The notes below the pieces were generated by a model. The model saw only the letters and a program-made list of their open reading frames with translations. It searched no databases and was not told where the DNA came from. 64,000 nucleotides of DNA. Source: Geosiphon pyriformis (Eukaryota > Glomeromycota > Glomeromycetes > Archaeosporales > Geosiphonaceae). The stretch lies in the NCBI GenBank assembly GCA_016748015.1, contig JAAOMT010000057.1:452763-516762 (forward strand), given 5' to 3'. The translations under genes and the position numbers were made by a program. Positions within the stretch are counted from its first letter, which is position 1; the number at the start of each line of letters is the position of its first letter. Below, one piece after another: positions 12,421 to 25,542 of the stretch.

Positions 12421-13130
12421 CGAAAACGTTCAAATCTTCCAGTTTCTTTTATATGGCAACCATCAACTATAACGACACTCATACAGTCGAAACAATGGCT
12501 TTGCTATATCAACGCCCGTTATGGAGCAATATAAAGGTGATGGGATTGCAAGCCGAGGTATCGGCTATGGGATTGACACGATTAGGGTCGATGGTAATGA
12601 TGTCTGGGGAGTTTTTAACGTGACCCGGGCAGCCCGTCAGTTAGCGGTTGAAGAAAATCGTCCAGTATTGATTGAAGCCATGACTTATCGGGTTGGTCAC
12701 CATAGCACATCCGATGATTCCTCGGCCTATCGATCAAAGACTGAAGTAGAAAATTGGAAACGCCTAGATAATCCACTTGTACGTTTAAGAAAGTGGTTAG
12801 AAAACAAGGTAAGTGCTAAATATTGTTCTTATGTTCCCTTTTTGAGCTTTTCTCAGAAAAGCTGATGAATTTTTGATGAGTTTTTTTCAGGGTTGGTGGA
12901 GTGAAGAGAAGGAAAAAAATTTTCGAGTCGAGATTCGAAAAGAAATCTTGGAAACATTTAACACGGCCGAGCGACTTCAGAAACCTTCCGTCACCGAACT
13001 ATTCAATGACGTTTACGACCGTTTAACTCCCAATTTAATCGCTCAGAAACAAGAGCTTAAAAATTTGATTGAAAAATATCCAAATCACTACTCATTGAAA
13101 ATGTTCAGGAATAGTGGAGAGGATCTTTAA
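11424..13130 (+). CDS. BCKDHA: 2-oxoisovalerate dehydrogenase E1 subunit alpha, mitochondrial
   Basis: This is the thiamine-diphosphate-dependent E1 alpha subunit of the branched-chain 2-oxoacid dehydrogenase complex, which decarboxylates the keto acids of Val, Leu and Ile in the mitochondrial matrix. Exons 11424-11489, 11589-11780, 11870-12369, 12487-12808 and 12891-13130 give about 439 residues, the usual precursor length. Exon 1 encodes a 22-residue Arg/Lys-rich, acid-free leader typical of a mitochondrial import signal. Diagnostic blocks are [28 protein letters not shown], the ThDP/Mg motif from GEGAASEGD (about residue 226) to RNN (about 254-256), and [17 protein letters not shown] (about 320), whose Ser is the inhibitory kinase site in animal enzymes. 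One oddity is that the exon 3/4 junction needed to keep the frame has donor GA instead of GT (12370-12371). The intron there also contains a 30-bp T tract. Confidence 0.95.
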
Positions 13131-13557
13131 TAATGTGTGTTAAGAACATTTTTGATAAGTTTGAAATTTATTTATTTATAAATCTTAACAGGTGTAAATT
13201 TTGCAATATAAGTACTGCTTCTCTAAAAATATCTATCCCTAATCTACTCGATATTTCGGGTTACTTGCTGGTGGATTTTTAAATGATTAAAATAGGCTGA
13301 AATTTGGAACTTTATATCATCTGGCAAGACATGGCAAATACCACTCGAGAGTCACCCTTAAAACCACTGGAGGGAAAGCTAGCAAAAATGAATGTATAAG
13401 TGGAATTTGGAAAAATAAACACCACGGATGATGGGAATCTATTTTGATATAGTGGCCACTGTGAAAGACTTTTATACCATCCGAGAAAATAAAAGAGGGT
13501 AAAGCGCTTTTGATCTAGGGATCGAGGATCCGTTTATTTACGATCCCAAGTAATTAC
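13131..13557. other. Shared 3' region between convergent genes
   Basis: The E1-alpha gene (+) and the Sqs1-like gene (-) end tail to tail, 427 bp apart. No open frame of note or RNA gene is visible. Polyadenylation signals for both transcripts should be here. Confidence 0.55.
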
Positions 13558-16500
13558 TTATAAAGCTCCAAGACCAGTTCGTCTTAATCTGAACACCGTT
13601 TCGATAGGTTGTGTAATACCACCAGACTGTCCTAGGGTGGAACCCTCTTTCCAACTAGAAATTGTAATTGAGATAAATATATGAAAAAAATACAAGTTGC
13701 AAACATCAATTCCCAACAATCGATGTCTGATTTTCTTACCCCATCTTTGACAACATGCGGTGTCCGAGATTATCGGATGCTAAAGGTGCAGCAGATCCTA
13801 GATTAAAATAAGAATTTTGTGAGTTCAACAAACCGTTCATCCTTCCTATCATAACACATTAAAATATGATATATACCTCCAACCACAGATCCATGTTTGA
13901 GACCAGGTCCTCCTACACCAAGTGCTTTGACAAGAGGGCCCTTTCCCTTCTTTTTTACCTTTTCTTTTGGTTCCTTTACTTTTTCTTTTGGTTCCATTAC
14001 TTTTTCTTTTCGCGACAATTCTCTCTTAATCAAATCTTTCAATCGTGACTTTTCCTGACCGTTGAGATTTGTCGCGACCGCAACCATTTGCATTCGTCCC
14101 TGATTAACCAAAATATCGATCTCGGTTGGATCTTTGGGAAGGAAACTATTTGGCGTTTTCTCCAGGATGGTATACCTGAGGCGGACAAAAATATAAATCG
14201 TTAATTCCAGTTATTTTGGACATGCGGGGATTTTTGATTCACCTTGTAATACCAGTCCCAATACTTTGAGATTTCAATTTATATTTTTTGGCTAATATAT
14301 GAATCCAGCGACGAGTGGCTGGGGCGTAAGGTTGCATATGTAGACTAAATTAATGTGACAAGTTAAACAAGTCACTATGATTAAGGATCAATAGAAAAGT
14401 AAGAAATTACGAATTGATCTTCTGATTCGTTATAAAGTTACGAATGGCTTTATTGATTCCTAGAAGCTCCACATATGGTTCATTACGAATTGATTGATCT
14501 CGCTGCCGTTTTTTTTTTGTCTGATTACGATTATAAACTTTTGCTCGTTCGAGTCGACTTTTGAAGTCTATTATCACAAGCAATATTTTGAGCATTAGCT
14601 TTTTCAAAAATGAATTTCAACGAGACCCTACACTTTTAAAAACACACACCTTGTCCTGGGTAGCTAATAAATGTAGGGTTAAATAAGTCGTTTAAATTTT
14701 TACGGTTCCTTTTCTTCTGCTTTCCACGTTTCTCAGTTTGCTTTTTAATCGGAGGTTGGTTAGGAACAATTGCTTCGGGTTCTACTAACATATCTATTTC
14801 ATCTAAATATCTAACATCCCAATAGATATCAGAACCGAGAGGGCGATCAGTTATACGATTTTTAACGGGAACATTTTCCTCCTCGTCACATTCAGAAGAA
14901 TCAATATAAGAATTGGAATCTTCGTCTTCGTCTTCATCGACATCCTCATCAACGTCATCGATATGTTCAAAATCTAATGAATCTCCAAAATTGAGGGAAG
15001 ATGACAAAGTCTTCAGATAATCGGGATCATTGGTAGATGTATTCTGAGTGAAACAGATATTGCTGAGCTTAATCGAGAAAAGAGATTCCAAACTATGTAA
15101 TATTACGAGAACATACTTTCATATAATCAATTAGGGCCTCCATCTCCTCATCCTTGTATTCACTTTCTTCCTCCAAATAATGCCTATGATTGTCCCTTCT
15201 TCCCCTCCGTGAAAGATTTCGGCTTTTGGGATTGCGATCCTTTTGAAATGAAGGAGATTCTGCGGAGTTAGCCACTGTACTGGGAACAACAGGTTCACTC
15301 GGAATAATAGCTATAGGTGTATTATTAAAAACGCTGGATTGAGGTGTAACTCTGATTCCCCGTGGTTTGAAAACAATGATTTCGTCCTCATCACTTGATT
15401 CCAAACCGGCATCTTTTTCCCTTATGAAGCCGGTTATATTGTGGCTGCTCGACTGCATTAAAGCATGGTTGCCAGTTATATCAATAAGATGATTTTCGGA
15501 ATCAAGAGATGCTTCCTGGGTTTTTATTGGAGGTGATCTTGCCAAGAATTCATGGCTTGCGGTCGAACCAATAAAAGTAACAGGCTTTGAAAATGGTCCA
15601 TTTGGGGTCATTTCATTGGAAGACGAGTCTTGTTGCTCGACTTTGATTACTTGAGAAAATGGACGTTCGATATTTGTCTTGAGCGATTCTTTATTCACAT
15701 TGTGATAATCAAGGCTCCCCCAAATTTCATTCTGAACTGTTAAAGAGAGCGTGGTTGTGGGAGGGGTAGTTTTGTTTTGCTTGCTCGTTGATGCATTTGT
15801 GGCATTATCATGCGCCAGTGGAGTAGTCTGGAGAGTTTTTGGTGGATGACAATCTTCTTCAATCCATTCAAAAGCTTGCATTAAGATTTCATCTTCTGAT
15901 GCGCTTTCTAGTATATTAGAAATTATGAAGCGAAATCATTCTTTGGAATAGGAATGAATAATTTTCATCCATAATCCGCTTCGCATACTTTTATTCCAAC
16001 AAGTGAAAAATATCCTCGAGGATATTTCAATTAACTTTTGATTATCGCAAAAACAAAGGCTCAATTGAACAATGATTACTTACCGGTCGGATTACTGATA
16101 GCTTGATTAACTGGTGATAATTCACCAAGCTCATTTGGATTATGTAGATGTGCAAGCGCGCGAGGCTTATTGAAGATAATAGGACGCCGATATTTACTGT
16201 TTCCATCAGCATATCTTCTCTTCCACGAGGAATTAGGCTCATTGTAAGCCATCTCTTTTGTTTCTTTTTTCGAGTGACTAGCAAGGGAAGGCTTGCTTTC
16301 CTTCTTCTTACGAATCAGGTTGACTTTAGTTTGGTTTCCAGTAAGTGGATCATAGGCCTGTCTGATCACAGTATGAAAAGACTGATCAAGAGTCCCCGCG
16401 TGAGAACCAACGGATTCTTCTTTAAATTGCAAAACACTTCAGTTATGACCAGATCCTGAATTTTATGAAAAACCTTGTTCTTTGACCTGCCAAAATTCAA

Positions 16501-16642
16501 ACTAAAAAGTTCAAAACACTGTGTAAAGAGACGGCTAACCTTGAGAATCGTAGTCAAAAAAGTATCCCTTAGAACGAGTTTTGAATTTTTTACCAGAAAG
16601 ACGAACTTTTCCTCGACCACTTTTACTAAATCTTTTTGGCAT
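13558..16642 (-). CDS. SQS1: Sqs1/Pfa1-like R3H and G-patch protein (Prp43 helicase cofactor)
   Basis: Nine exons on the minus strand (16540-16642, 16084-16419, 15117-15907, 14650-15043, 14411-14567, 14243-14344, 13877-14175, 13740-13797, 13558-13654) splice in frame to about 778 residues, close to yeast Sqs1 length. The N-terminus is very basic (MPKRFSKSGRGKVRLSGKK), followed by a long Ser/acidic low-complexity middle part with Asp/Glu runs (14880-14960). An R3H-type segment sits in the sixth exon (RRWIHILAKKYKLKSQSIG). The C-terminus is a clear G-patch split over two exons (DNLGHRMLSKMGW, then GITQPIE, ending RRTGLGAL). G-patch proteins of this group activate the DEAH helicase Prp43/DHX15 in spliceosome disassembly and ribosome assembly in the nucleus. 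A triple Lys/Glu-Pro-Lys repeat (EKVMEPKEKVKEPKEKVKKK, about 13945-14005) links R3H and G-patch. Small internal exons make the junctions the main uncertainty. Confidence 0.88.
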
Positions 16643-17163
16643 TTTAATAGTCCTGATATTAGGTTCTCTGAAACTATAGTCGGATAATAAATGAGATCAG
16701 AGTTCGATCATTTACTTAATTACTTAATGTGTACGTTATTGCGTATTTTTTTTTGGAAAACAGTTAAGAAATCCTTTTTGTGTTTAAATTTAAACTTTTA
16801 AAATAATCTTATAACTTTTAACATATAATAATTGCAAACATACAAGCAATATTTTAAAAATCACAATATAATTTTAAAAATTATTAAAATATTACCAAAT
16901 AACAAGTTACATTAAAAATTTTGTTTTACTAATTTGTTTTCATTTCTATATTTTTCATGAGAAATGTTAAACTGATTGTTGATCCATAAATCTCACATTC
17001 AAGGATCGGCATCAAGTTGTGTTCTATATTATATTATCGTATAGGTCGCACATTTTTTGCTGATCAGACAACCTTTACTGGCAGCCCGAAAGACTGAAAA
17101 TTAAAAACTTTGGTTTCTAATAAATTTAGCCATAAGCAGAGAGGCATCTTTTCTAAGCTTATA
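16643..17163. promoter_or_regulatory. Divergent promoter between the Sqs1-like gene and RER1
   Basis: These 521 bp separate two start codons pointing away from each other, so both promoters must lie here. The centre (about 16760-16930) is almost pure AT and could act as a nucleosome-poor region. I see no assignable factor site. The inference rests on gene orientation only. Confidence 0.6.
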
Positions 17164-18264
17164 ATGGAACCCTCCGCGTCAACAAGTACTGAGTTTCCCG
17201 AAACGACTTCAGAGTTGTGGACCCAGAAAACAGCTTTTGAAAGAGTAAGTCATAGCCTTTGACCTAAACATTGTTTCGACACCTTTTTGAAGATTCGCTG
17301 CTGGCGACTTTTTTCCAAATGTCATCAGTTAATCAACGAAAATCCAATTTTTTGAATGACTCCTTTAAACAACAAATCGTTTACAAACATCGCTCTAGCC
17401 TAAATATAATGCAATCCTTTTCCGTTTGGCTTACTCGAAAGGCAAAATCGTGTCCCGAGGAGAAATGTTTCAGTTTTTGCCTTTTTCGTTACAAATAACG
17501 AATACTGACGTGTTTCATTTTTTTCAACCTAAAGAAATATCAAAAATTCCTTGATGAATTAACTCCTCATACTGCCTATAGATGGGTCGGAACAGTTGCT
17601 CTTGTATTATTATATATGTTACGGATTTTCAAAATCCAAAAATTTTACATAGTAACTTATGTGAGTATGTCAGATAAGAAATTATATCGACCAAATGTGT
17701 CAGGGAATTAACGCAAATACATATTTTACACCTTTTTAGGCGCTTGGTATCTATCTCCTTAACTTATTTCTCGCTTTTCTTCAGCCCAAATTCGATCCTT
17801 CGCTCGAGTTAGATCTTGCAGAAAGCGAAATTGAAGAGGGCCCCGCACTTCCAACAAAAGCAGACGAAGAATTTCGGCCTTTTATTCGGCGATTACCGGA
17901 ATTTAAATTTTGGTAAAACTCTCTTATAAAGCACAAAATTTTCCTTTATATACTTTCTTTTATTGATTGTGGGGATTTTTTTTACCAGGCATTCTTCTAC
18001 CAAGGCCATAGTGATTTCTCTAGTATGCACATGTCTTCCTTTCTTAGATATCCCTGTATTTTGGCCGATACTCCTTATCTATTTTTGCATTTTATTTTCA
18101 ATTACAATGAAGAGACAAATCAAACACATGATAAAGTACAAGTAAGTCATTAAGATCCTATGCTATTTTCAGCTTATTGATTAAAGTTAAGCATTTGCTA
18201 AACCAGGGCATTTTTCTGTAGATATATACCGTTTGACATTGGTAAAAGATCTTACAAAAAGTAA
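17164..18264 (+). CDS. RER1: Rer1, Golgi-to-ER retrieval receptor
   Basis: Five exons (17164-17244, 17535-17660, 17740-17912, 17989-18141, 18222-18264) give 191 residues, the normal Rer1 length. Rer1 is a multi-spanning early-Golgi protein that recognises membrane-segment signals of escaped ER proteins and returns them in COPI vesicles. Family blocks are present in order: a short acidic N-terminus, LTPHTAYRW, a first hydrophobic pair (about residues 43-83), [14 protein letters not shown], the loop [20 protein letters not shown], then [14 protein letters not shown] and [16 protein letters not shown]. The C-terminus ends in basic KRSYKK, consistent with COPI-type retrieval. Intron 1 (17245-17534) is the longest and holds a 76-codon open stretch with no family resemblance. 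RER1 shares a divergent promoter with the Sqs1-like gene. Confidence 0.96.
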
Positions 18265-18902
18265 TTATATGTTTGCGGACATGTGGCAGTTTTGAAATCC
18301 AAAGTAAGAGCTACCATCTCACTTTTCTTGCCTTTTAATCTTTATTTTACAATCAACATTAGATTCGTTTCTACTAAAACCCAAGCAACGTAATGAAGCC
18401 CTCTATTCCACTATTTTATTATAATATACTATTTTAATTGGATTCTAAAGTAAAATAGACGAATTAAAAACTTGATAATCTTGTTAGTTATATTCCCAAG
18501 TGATATAAAATCGGCTATGTTTTTAGCCCTTCTTAATAAAGGTGACATACCATGATTACTTACGAACTTTATGATATAAACGTGGCTTTTAATTGTGAGG
18601 CTTTTCAGTAATAAATTATTGTACATTGAATAAATTCATGCTTCTTTTGTTCTTAATTTATGTCAGCATTTTCAGGCTTATTAGAAGCCATCTATGATAT
18701 ATTCAACGTTTAATCACTAACGCTATGAGACATAGACTAAAAAACTTTTTTACAGATAACTCAAGTTAAACTACATGAAATATGAGAACACTAAATAATT
18801 TCGTAATTCAAGAAACAAAAGAAACTGGTAGACTAAATCATATGATCAAGTGTATTCCACGCCACCCGGATTAAAAAATTCTCAATGTTTCACTTACAAA
18901 GT
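18265..18902. other. Shared 3' region between RER1 and the RBM26-like gene
   Basis: The two genes converge here with 638 bp between stop codons. No gene or structured RNA is recognised. Confidence 0.5.
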
Positions 18903-21900
18903 TTAACGCTTCCATGAGCGTTCACGTTCTTCATCTTCTTCATCTTCATCAAAAGTAACTTCTGATTTTATTGGTTCTGTTGTTGTTTGTGCTGTTGTTG
19001 TGGCGTCAAGTGATTCGGAGGCATCATTCTCAATGGTTGTATTTTTAGGCTCTGAAGGAACAACAGGTCCTGAGGTGGGTTCAGTATGCCAATTGATAGA
19101 CACCGCGCCAATTTCTGGAATGTTGCGCCCTTTGCTCAGAGCCTATGAAATAATTTTATAATAAAATAAAATGGTTGATTCATAAATTAAAACATGTCTT
19201 TTTACTAACCTGTTCAGCCTCGTGCCTGTTCTTGAATTGAACTATTGCAGATTTTATTTCCTCGTTTATTGTCAATGATTCGACTTCCCCAAATTGCTGA
19301 TAAGTGTAGACAGTAGAAGCAGTAGCATAAGTACATTTGTTTTATCTATTTTTTCTGTTTTCTCAAATGTTTTTGATATTTTTTTCAGCATTCAGGCATG
19401 GAACAGCCGCTTTGTTATTTTTATATGTGAGGCTTTTTTTCATTTTTAATTGATCATGGTGGTTTTTTTTTCATTTTTATAAGATATAATATATCTTTTC
19501 AACCAACCTCAAAATAGCTACGAAGAGTATCTTGAGATCCTCTTGGAACTTCTTTGAGTATAAGTTTTGTAGGACGGTTATCCAGTTTATAGGAGCGCAG
19601 GACTCCACCACCACGAACTCGAGGCCAAATCGTACGAGCTCTGCCACGAAATCCAAAAATCCCTCGTCCACGGACTTTGGATGATGAAGCGTCATTTAAA
19701 CTGTTTGTGGTAGATGTCAGATCGCCCTGGATTTGTGATGAAGTAAGTAAAAAAGAATGAAGACTGTCAACAAATATTTAATCGATTCTGAAAAGTCTAA
19801 GAATAATACCTCGGGTTTTCCTGCATCAGGTTTAACTTGAGAGTTTTCGCCTATGGTAAGTTGTCCAAGGGCAGTCTCTGGAGGGACACCACCAGACTCA
19901 TTCAATTTACTCAATGCATCAAGCTCCCGATCCAAACGTTCTCGTTCTTTTTCTTCTAATAAATTTTTAGAAAAAGCTCCACCCGTCAAAATCGGAGCTG
20001 CTCCCCCAAGCATGGGTTTGAGAACAGAAATGCTGGTATCCTTTTTGATGTCTTCAGAGATTCTGCTCAAGCTGCTTAAAAGCTCCTCCCGCCCTTTAGG
20101 GTCACCGGTCTTCTTCTTGGCTAATTCCATGAATTTCTTTTGTTCCTCGATTTGTCGCTGAATCAGCTGTTCCCTTTGTTTTTGAATTTCAAGAATAGCT
20201 TTGAGATTCTCCTTTTGTTTTTTCACTTTTTCATCTATCTCTTTTTGCTTTTTTTCTTCCGCTTCTTTCTGCTTTTCAGCGATGGAAGCTTGTATTTCGA
20301 CCGAATGTATTGTCGATACAGAATCTAGTTTGATTGAAGGAATAACGGGTTGTTTTGATGGTGACGTGCTTGAATTTTGTTGTTGTTCTTCCTTTTCCAC
20401 TTTATGCCAATAAACCTTGACGAATCGATTGTCAAAGATTGGTTCTGGAGAATTGTAAGCCTTTGAAGCTTCCTGACTGGTGCTAAATTGGATGATAGCT
20501 TTTTGGAAAGGAGGATCGACATTGATATTGGTTATAATACCAAATTTTTTGAAAAATTCATTGACCTTGTCAATTGTACAGAATTCAGCAGGAATGTTTT
20601 CAACTACTAATGTCGAATTTTTGCTGATTTGCCCAATTACACTAGATCTACTGAAATTTCCGCGGGCTCCACGACCACGAGTACGGCCCCTAGATGAATT
20701 AGAGCCACGATTTGATGGCTGTCCATTTGAATCGATAAAAGGTGGCGCATTTGGGTTTAGCGCGGGTATAATGACAGAATTTGGCCTGTTTTCAGGAATT
20801 TGGGAGGTTTCATTGTCCTTATTTTCTGTTATGGCCGATTGATTCAGCTCTTCAGGCCTCGATAAAGCAGCGCGTTCAGGGTCATAAGCATCTGCTGTTG
20901 GTGTTATGGAGCGCGATGTTTGTTGTGTAGCTATTCATCGAGGCAATTAATTGATCAATAACCAAATAAAATATTAACTTTGAAAAAGTGAATTGGAATA
21001 ATTAATAAAATATATCAGGTAACTTACGAAATGGGGGTTCGATATCAAATTGGTTGTGTGTGCCTGTAGTCCCCATAAAGAAAGGGGGTCTTCCAGGAAC
21101 ACCTGGACCCATCATACCCACATTGCCTGCCATAGGAGCACCTCCAATTGGAGGTATTATATCAAATGGGCGATTTAACGGAACATCATCAACGACAATT
21201 CTGTCAACACCGTGATCGAAAGGGCATAGATCACCACGCATACAATATCCCTTTTCTAAGAGGAAAAGGAAATGTATATATATTTTTATTATTATTATTA
21301 TTGAAATTTATAAAGACGAAAACACGAGAAAAAAATAACTACCATCGTAATCGCGACATCTAGATTGCCTTCCAGGTCTTATATCAGGGAAACCTCCACG
21401 ACCTAGAACCAGTGGACCATTTCGACCTCCACCTCGATCATTCACTCGTCCACCGCGAACTTTTCTATCTTCGAAACGATCACCAACTGGCAAATTCATA
21501 CCATTTGAACCCCATTCATTTCCCCATCTTCCTGATCCGATATTTGGAGCCGAAGAATTTGGTGTTACTGGCGCAAAATTTCTGCTATGTAATCTACTGT
21601 TTCTGTCATAATCTACTCGGCGAGCGCCAACATTATAACCTATCCCATTAAGGGCATAACCGTTTCCAGCAACACCTATATTTTGATTAGGTCCTAACAT
21701 ATTATTTCGTGGTATCTTATTAGAGCGAAATTCCTCATCAGATTCATCCCGACGCCTTTTTGAGGAACGATCATCTTGAAAAGCGTTATTGTACTGAGGG
21801 CCTGCAGCGGGACCTGTAGGTATCCCGTCACTACGCATTCTTTTATTTTTTGTTTCTCGATCGTCATCGCGGTTCGAAAAATTGGATTGTCGTTCAGCCT

Positions 21901-22622
21901 GACGTCGATAATCCTCTCGATTGTCACCCTCACGCTCACGATGTTTAAAATTACGATCATCATCTTCATCAGAACCTTCGCTTTCGGCTCTTTTTCTTAT
22001 TCCTGATTTGGGTAAGGATAAGTATTCATTTTTATCAGGTTGATTTATTGAGCTTTTGGTTGGCTTAGTCTCAGCCTGTGTCGAATTTGAAGCCTGAACC
22101 TTCGAAGTGGGTTCAGGAATATTTTCACTTTGGTCGTTTGGAGGTGTCACAGATATTTTCCCTAAATATTCTTTCGTATTTAAAGCGTTGAAAAGTTTGC
22201 CAACAAAGGGCTCCGTTTCTTTAAATCCAAGTATCGCAAATGTAATAGGAGATCATCGATACAGTTATGCCAAATTTTGAAGAAGCTTCAGTTAGTTATT
22301 AAAGTTTTATAAGAAAATCTATTGGGAATAACATGGATGAAAAATACCTTCTTTTAAAAAGTCATCAAGTTGACTAACACATAATTGTCTCAAATCCTGA
22401 CTAGATTTATCGTGTTTTAACAAGGCGATCACATAATCTGCGAGCACACCTGGGTCAGCGTCACATCTATGAAGAAATTTTAAGGATAAAAATCAGTATT
22501 TGAAGCTTAAAATTTCTAGAGCTATTAAGTACGCGACTAATAGTTTGCAAGTTTTACATTGGCTCTAGTTGTTGAGTAAGATATTCTTTTAAAGCTTTAG
22601 AGGAAGGATCGTCAAGAAGCAT
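18903..22622 (-). CDS. RBM26: RBM26/RBM27-like RNA-binding protein (PWI-like, CCCH zinc finger, two RRMs)
   Basis: Eight minus-strand exons (22558-22622, 22348-22466, 21343-22218, 21028-21255, 19810-20930, 19508-19726, 19210-19296, 18903-19142) join in frame to about 984 residues, like animal RBM26. The N-terminal 75 residues match the PWI-like domain (LEPICDADPGVLADYVIALL; later PFVGKLFNALNTKEYL). Next come an acidic then Arg-rich disordered part, one C-x8-C-x5-C-x3-H zinc finger split over two exons (around 21343 and 21255, ending CMRGDLCPFDH), and a Gly/Pro linker. An Arg/Gly-rich stretch then precedes RRM1 (about residues 534-610). A Lys/Glu/Gln coiled coil follows (about 20130-20290), then RRM2 across exons 6-8 and an acidic tail ending SWKR. 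Animal RBM26/27 act in nuclear RNA decay/export adaptors; that role here is inferred. The start ATG is the first in its frame and matches the family start. Confidence 0.92.
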
Positions 22623-24618
22623 GTTGCGCAAAAAAACTGTCAGGTCAAAGTTCAAACCTCCTTTGTGAGAAATACTTGGGTAAATATTGTAGAAAAGCGA
22701 ATGAGCGTACTAAGCATGGATACCTAAAGGTTCTTTGACAGATGGATAGACGAAAAAATAATAATAGCTAGTAAAAGCTGAAATATCATTTTCAGGCCGG
22801 CCCCCCAGTCACTAATTTATGTTTTCTTTGAATCAGGAGTGGCGCAGTTAACTCGTTGGGCATATGAATGACGTAGACTATAATAATCACTCTAAATGAG
22901 GTCTGATATTTAATTCTTTGGGTTTTGGAAACAACGAAAAATTTAACAATATATATTGAATAAAAAAAATTTTTTCTTAAGAACATTTATGAAAAAAAAA
23001 CAATACAGATTTATCATATTTAAGAGTTAATCTAACAATAAACTTGTTAATATTTAAATTATTATCCAACTTTATTTAATTTTGATATATTCTAAATCAT
23101 GATAAAAACCATGTTTATTAATATACAATTTTAAAGAGATTATTTCAAATTAAAAAGTAATAATTGTTTAATTTTAAAGAATAAAATATATTTTAAAATT
23201 GTATTTATATAAAATTATTAATTATTTTAAAATAATATATTATGAATTTTTTATATTAATTCAATTTATATAATAAAAATTTATATTTTTATATATATAT
23301 TTAATTAAAAATTAAATTAGTAATAAGTATTTAAAAAAAATATATATATTTACATGATATATAAATTAAAAACTAAATATTTTTCTATTTTTAATTTTTT
23401 TTTCTATTTTTTTATTTTAATATAATATTAATATAAAAAAATAAAAATTTTTATATTATTAATATAATTTATTAATTATTTTACAAAAAAATTATAATTA
23501 TTAAAAATTTATAAATTAAACAAATAATTTTTTTTAACATAATTAATAAATTATAATAATAATAATAATAATAATAATTTGTAAATAATCAATTAAATTT
23601 GGATTTTTAAAATTAATAAACAAATTAATAAATAATAGTTAAAATAAAGTTGTAAACACAAATTAATATATAAATTAATATATATTTATTATTAAAATTT
23701 AAAAAAATTATATTTTAATGTTTTGTAAAATAAGCATATTTTAAGATATTTAATAATAAAAAAATTAATATTTGCATAAAAATTAAATTGAATTATATGT
23801 TTAAAAAAAAAATATATTTTTTAATAGTTTCTTTAAATTTTATGTTATAAAGTTATTTGAAATGGTTTAAAAAACAAAATTTATAATTTAAACAGAAATA
23901 AATATTGAAAGAATAATAATTTTTTCTTTTTCAACTAAAATTCTTTATTTTTTAAGTATAACTTAATATTAAATAATGAATCTAAAAAAAAAGTAAACTA
24001 GTCTAAAAATTGCAAATTAATAAAATTGGATTGGTAACAAAAATGATCAAATTAAATTCTTTGGTTCATTATATGAAAATTTTTTTATTTAAATATTTAT
24101 GAATAGATTGATTTTTTGAAGTGAGGGGAATTTAATCCCAGATGATTGACTAGAGTTCAATTAATTTCTTTTTATATATTGAAAATTAAATGATTACAAA
24201 TGAAATGTTCCATTTCGGGTTTATTTCATTTTGGAAATTTAAAAAAAAAAAAAAAATTTCCGTAAAACAGAAAAAAAAAAAAAAAGATCCTCAAACCGTT
24301 AATCAAAATAATGCAGATGATTTAACAAATGGAAATTAAATAATGATTATACATTCAGGATAAATAAAACAAAAGCCTTGTTTAGGTGATGCGAAAAAAA
24401 AAATCAATTATTTGTTGTTTTTATTATTATTTCTGTCTATATTTTCTCTTGGTTATTATCTCTCTTGGGTATTTCAATGATTTTTCAAATAAGTTTTCCA
24501 AACAAAATGATCAAAGAATGGTTTTCATTGGCTGAATTTATCATCATGTGTTTCGAAATGTGAATTATTGAAAATTCTATAATAAAACACAATTTCGAAT
24601 TTCACCATTAAACAATAT
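22623..24618. other. Upstream region of the RBM26-like gene; AT-rich spacer
   Basis: The first 200 bp should hold the promoter and 5' leader of the RBM26-like gene. From about 22980 to 24100 the DNA is almost entirely A/T with TAA repeats (23556-23578). I see no convincing gene. A GGCCGGCCCCCC patch at 22796-22807 is unusual for this AT-rich context. Confidence 0.5.
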
Positions 24619-24824
24619 ATGTCTTCAAAGTCATCTAAATCAAAGCTTTTAACATCAAAGCGATCAACATATGGACACTTTGTTCAGAAAGCATTAGGGA
24701 GGTATAGATTATTAAAATCTTGCACTATTTTTAAAATCTGAACTCAAAATTCAAATATTTAAGAGGTTGCCGAAAAATATTTACGATTCTTGTAAATGAA
24801 GTGAGCCGATCTTATGACATATGA
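24619..24824 (+). CDS. Possible small two-exon gene or gene fragment, unknown function
   Basis: An ATG at 24619 opens a Ser/Lys-rich frame (MSSKSSKSKLLTSKRSTYG) that reaches a GT at 24702. If spliced to the AG at 24762-24763, it continues as RGCRKIFTILVNEVSRSYDI to a TGA at 24822-24824, 47 residues in all. The intron would be 62 bp, and codon use looks more balanced than the flanking AT desert. I recognise no family. It could equally be a relic or chance. Confidence 0.22.
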
Positions 24825-24980
24825 AACTTATAAAACAAGATTGTGCTTTGATGAATAAATTCCAATATTTGGTTTTCAAAAAGATTTAATAATTATTATA
24901 AACACACATGCACACACACATTTAACCTTTTATTATACAATATTATTTATGTGAAATATGAGTAAATTAAAAAATTATTA

Positions 24981-25015
<35 letters not shown>

Positions 25016-25483
25016 TATTTTGTATGATTACCATATTTTTCAAATTTTGATAATGTACCTTTTTTAAAAATTTTAATTATTAATAAAAAGTTATTTATAT
25101 CTTTTGACTCATTAATATTTTTGATTTAATTAAAAATATTAGAATTACGTTTAATTAATTAATTAATTATTTATTTATTTATTTTATATTATCTATTAAT
25201 ATTAAAAATTTTATTTACCTATATTGTTTTATTTTAGATTTATAAAAATTTATTAATTATTATTTTATAATTTTGTTTTGTTTTGTTTGATTTACATATT
25301 TTTATTTATTAAAAATCAAATTTAACAAATATATTTTAAAATTTTATTTTAGATTTAAATTTAAACTATTTTTTAATAATAATTTCATGTTTTATTTTAT
25401 TATTTTATTTTATTTTATTTTATTTTATTTTATTTTTCCTTTTATTTTATTTTATTTTCTTAAAAAATTTGACTGAGATTTAC

Positions 25484-25542
<59 letters not shown>

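Noticed and set aside
13866-14048. Plus-strand open frames overlapping the Sqs1-like and RBM26-like genes
   Set aside because: They are antisense shadows of exons with strong family matches on the minus strand.
22836-22875. Sequence resembling a tRNA D-arm / pol III A-box (GGAGTGGCGCAGTTAACTCG)
   Set aside because: No anticodon or T-arm with a matching acceptor stem follows, and no B-box of the GGTTCGA type, so no tRNA or SINE can be supported.
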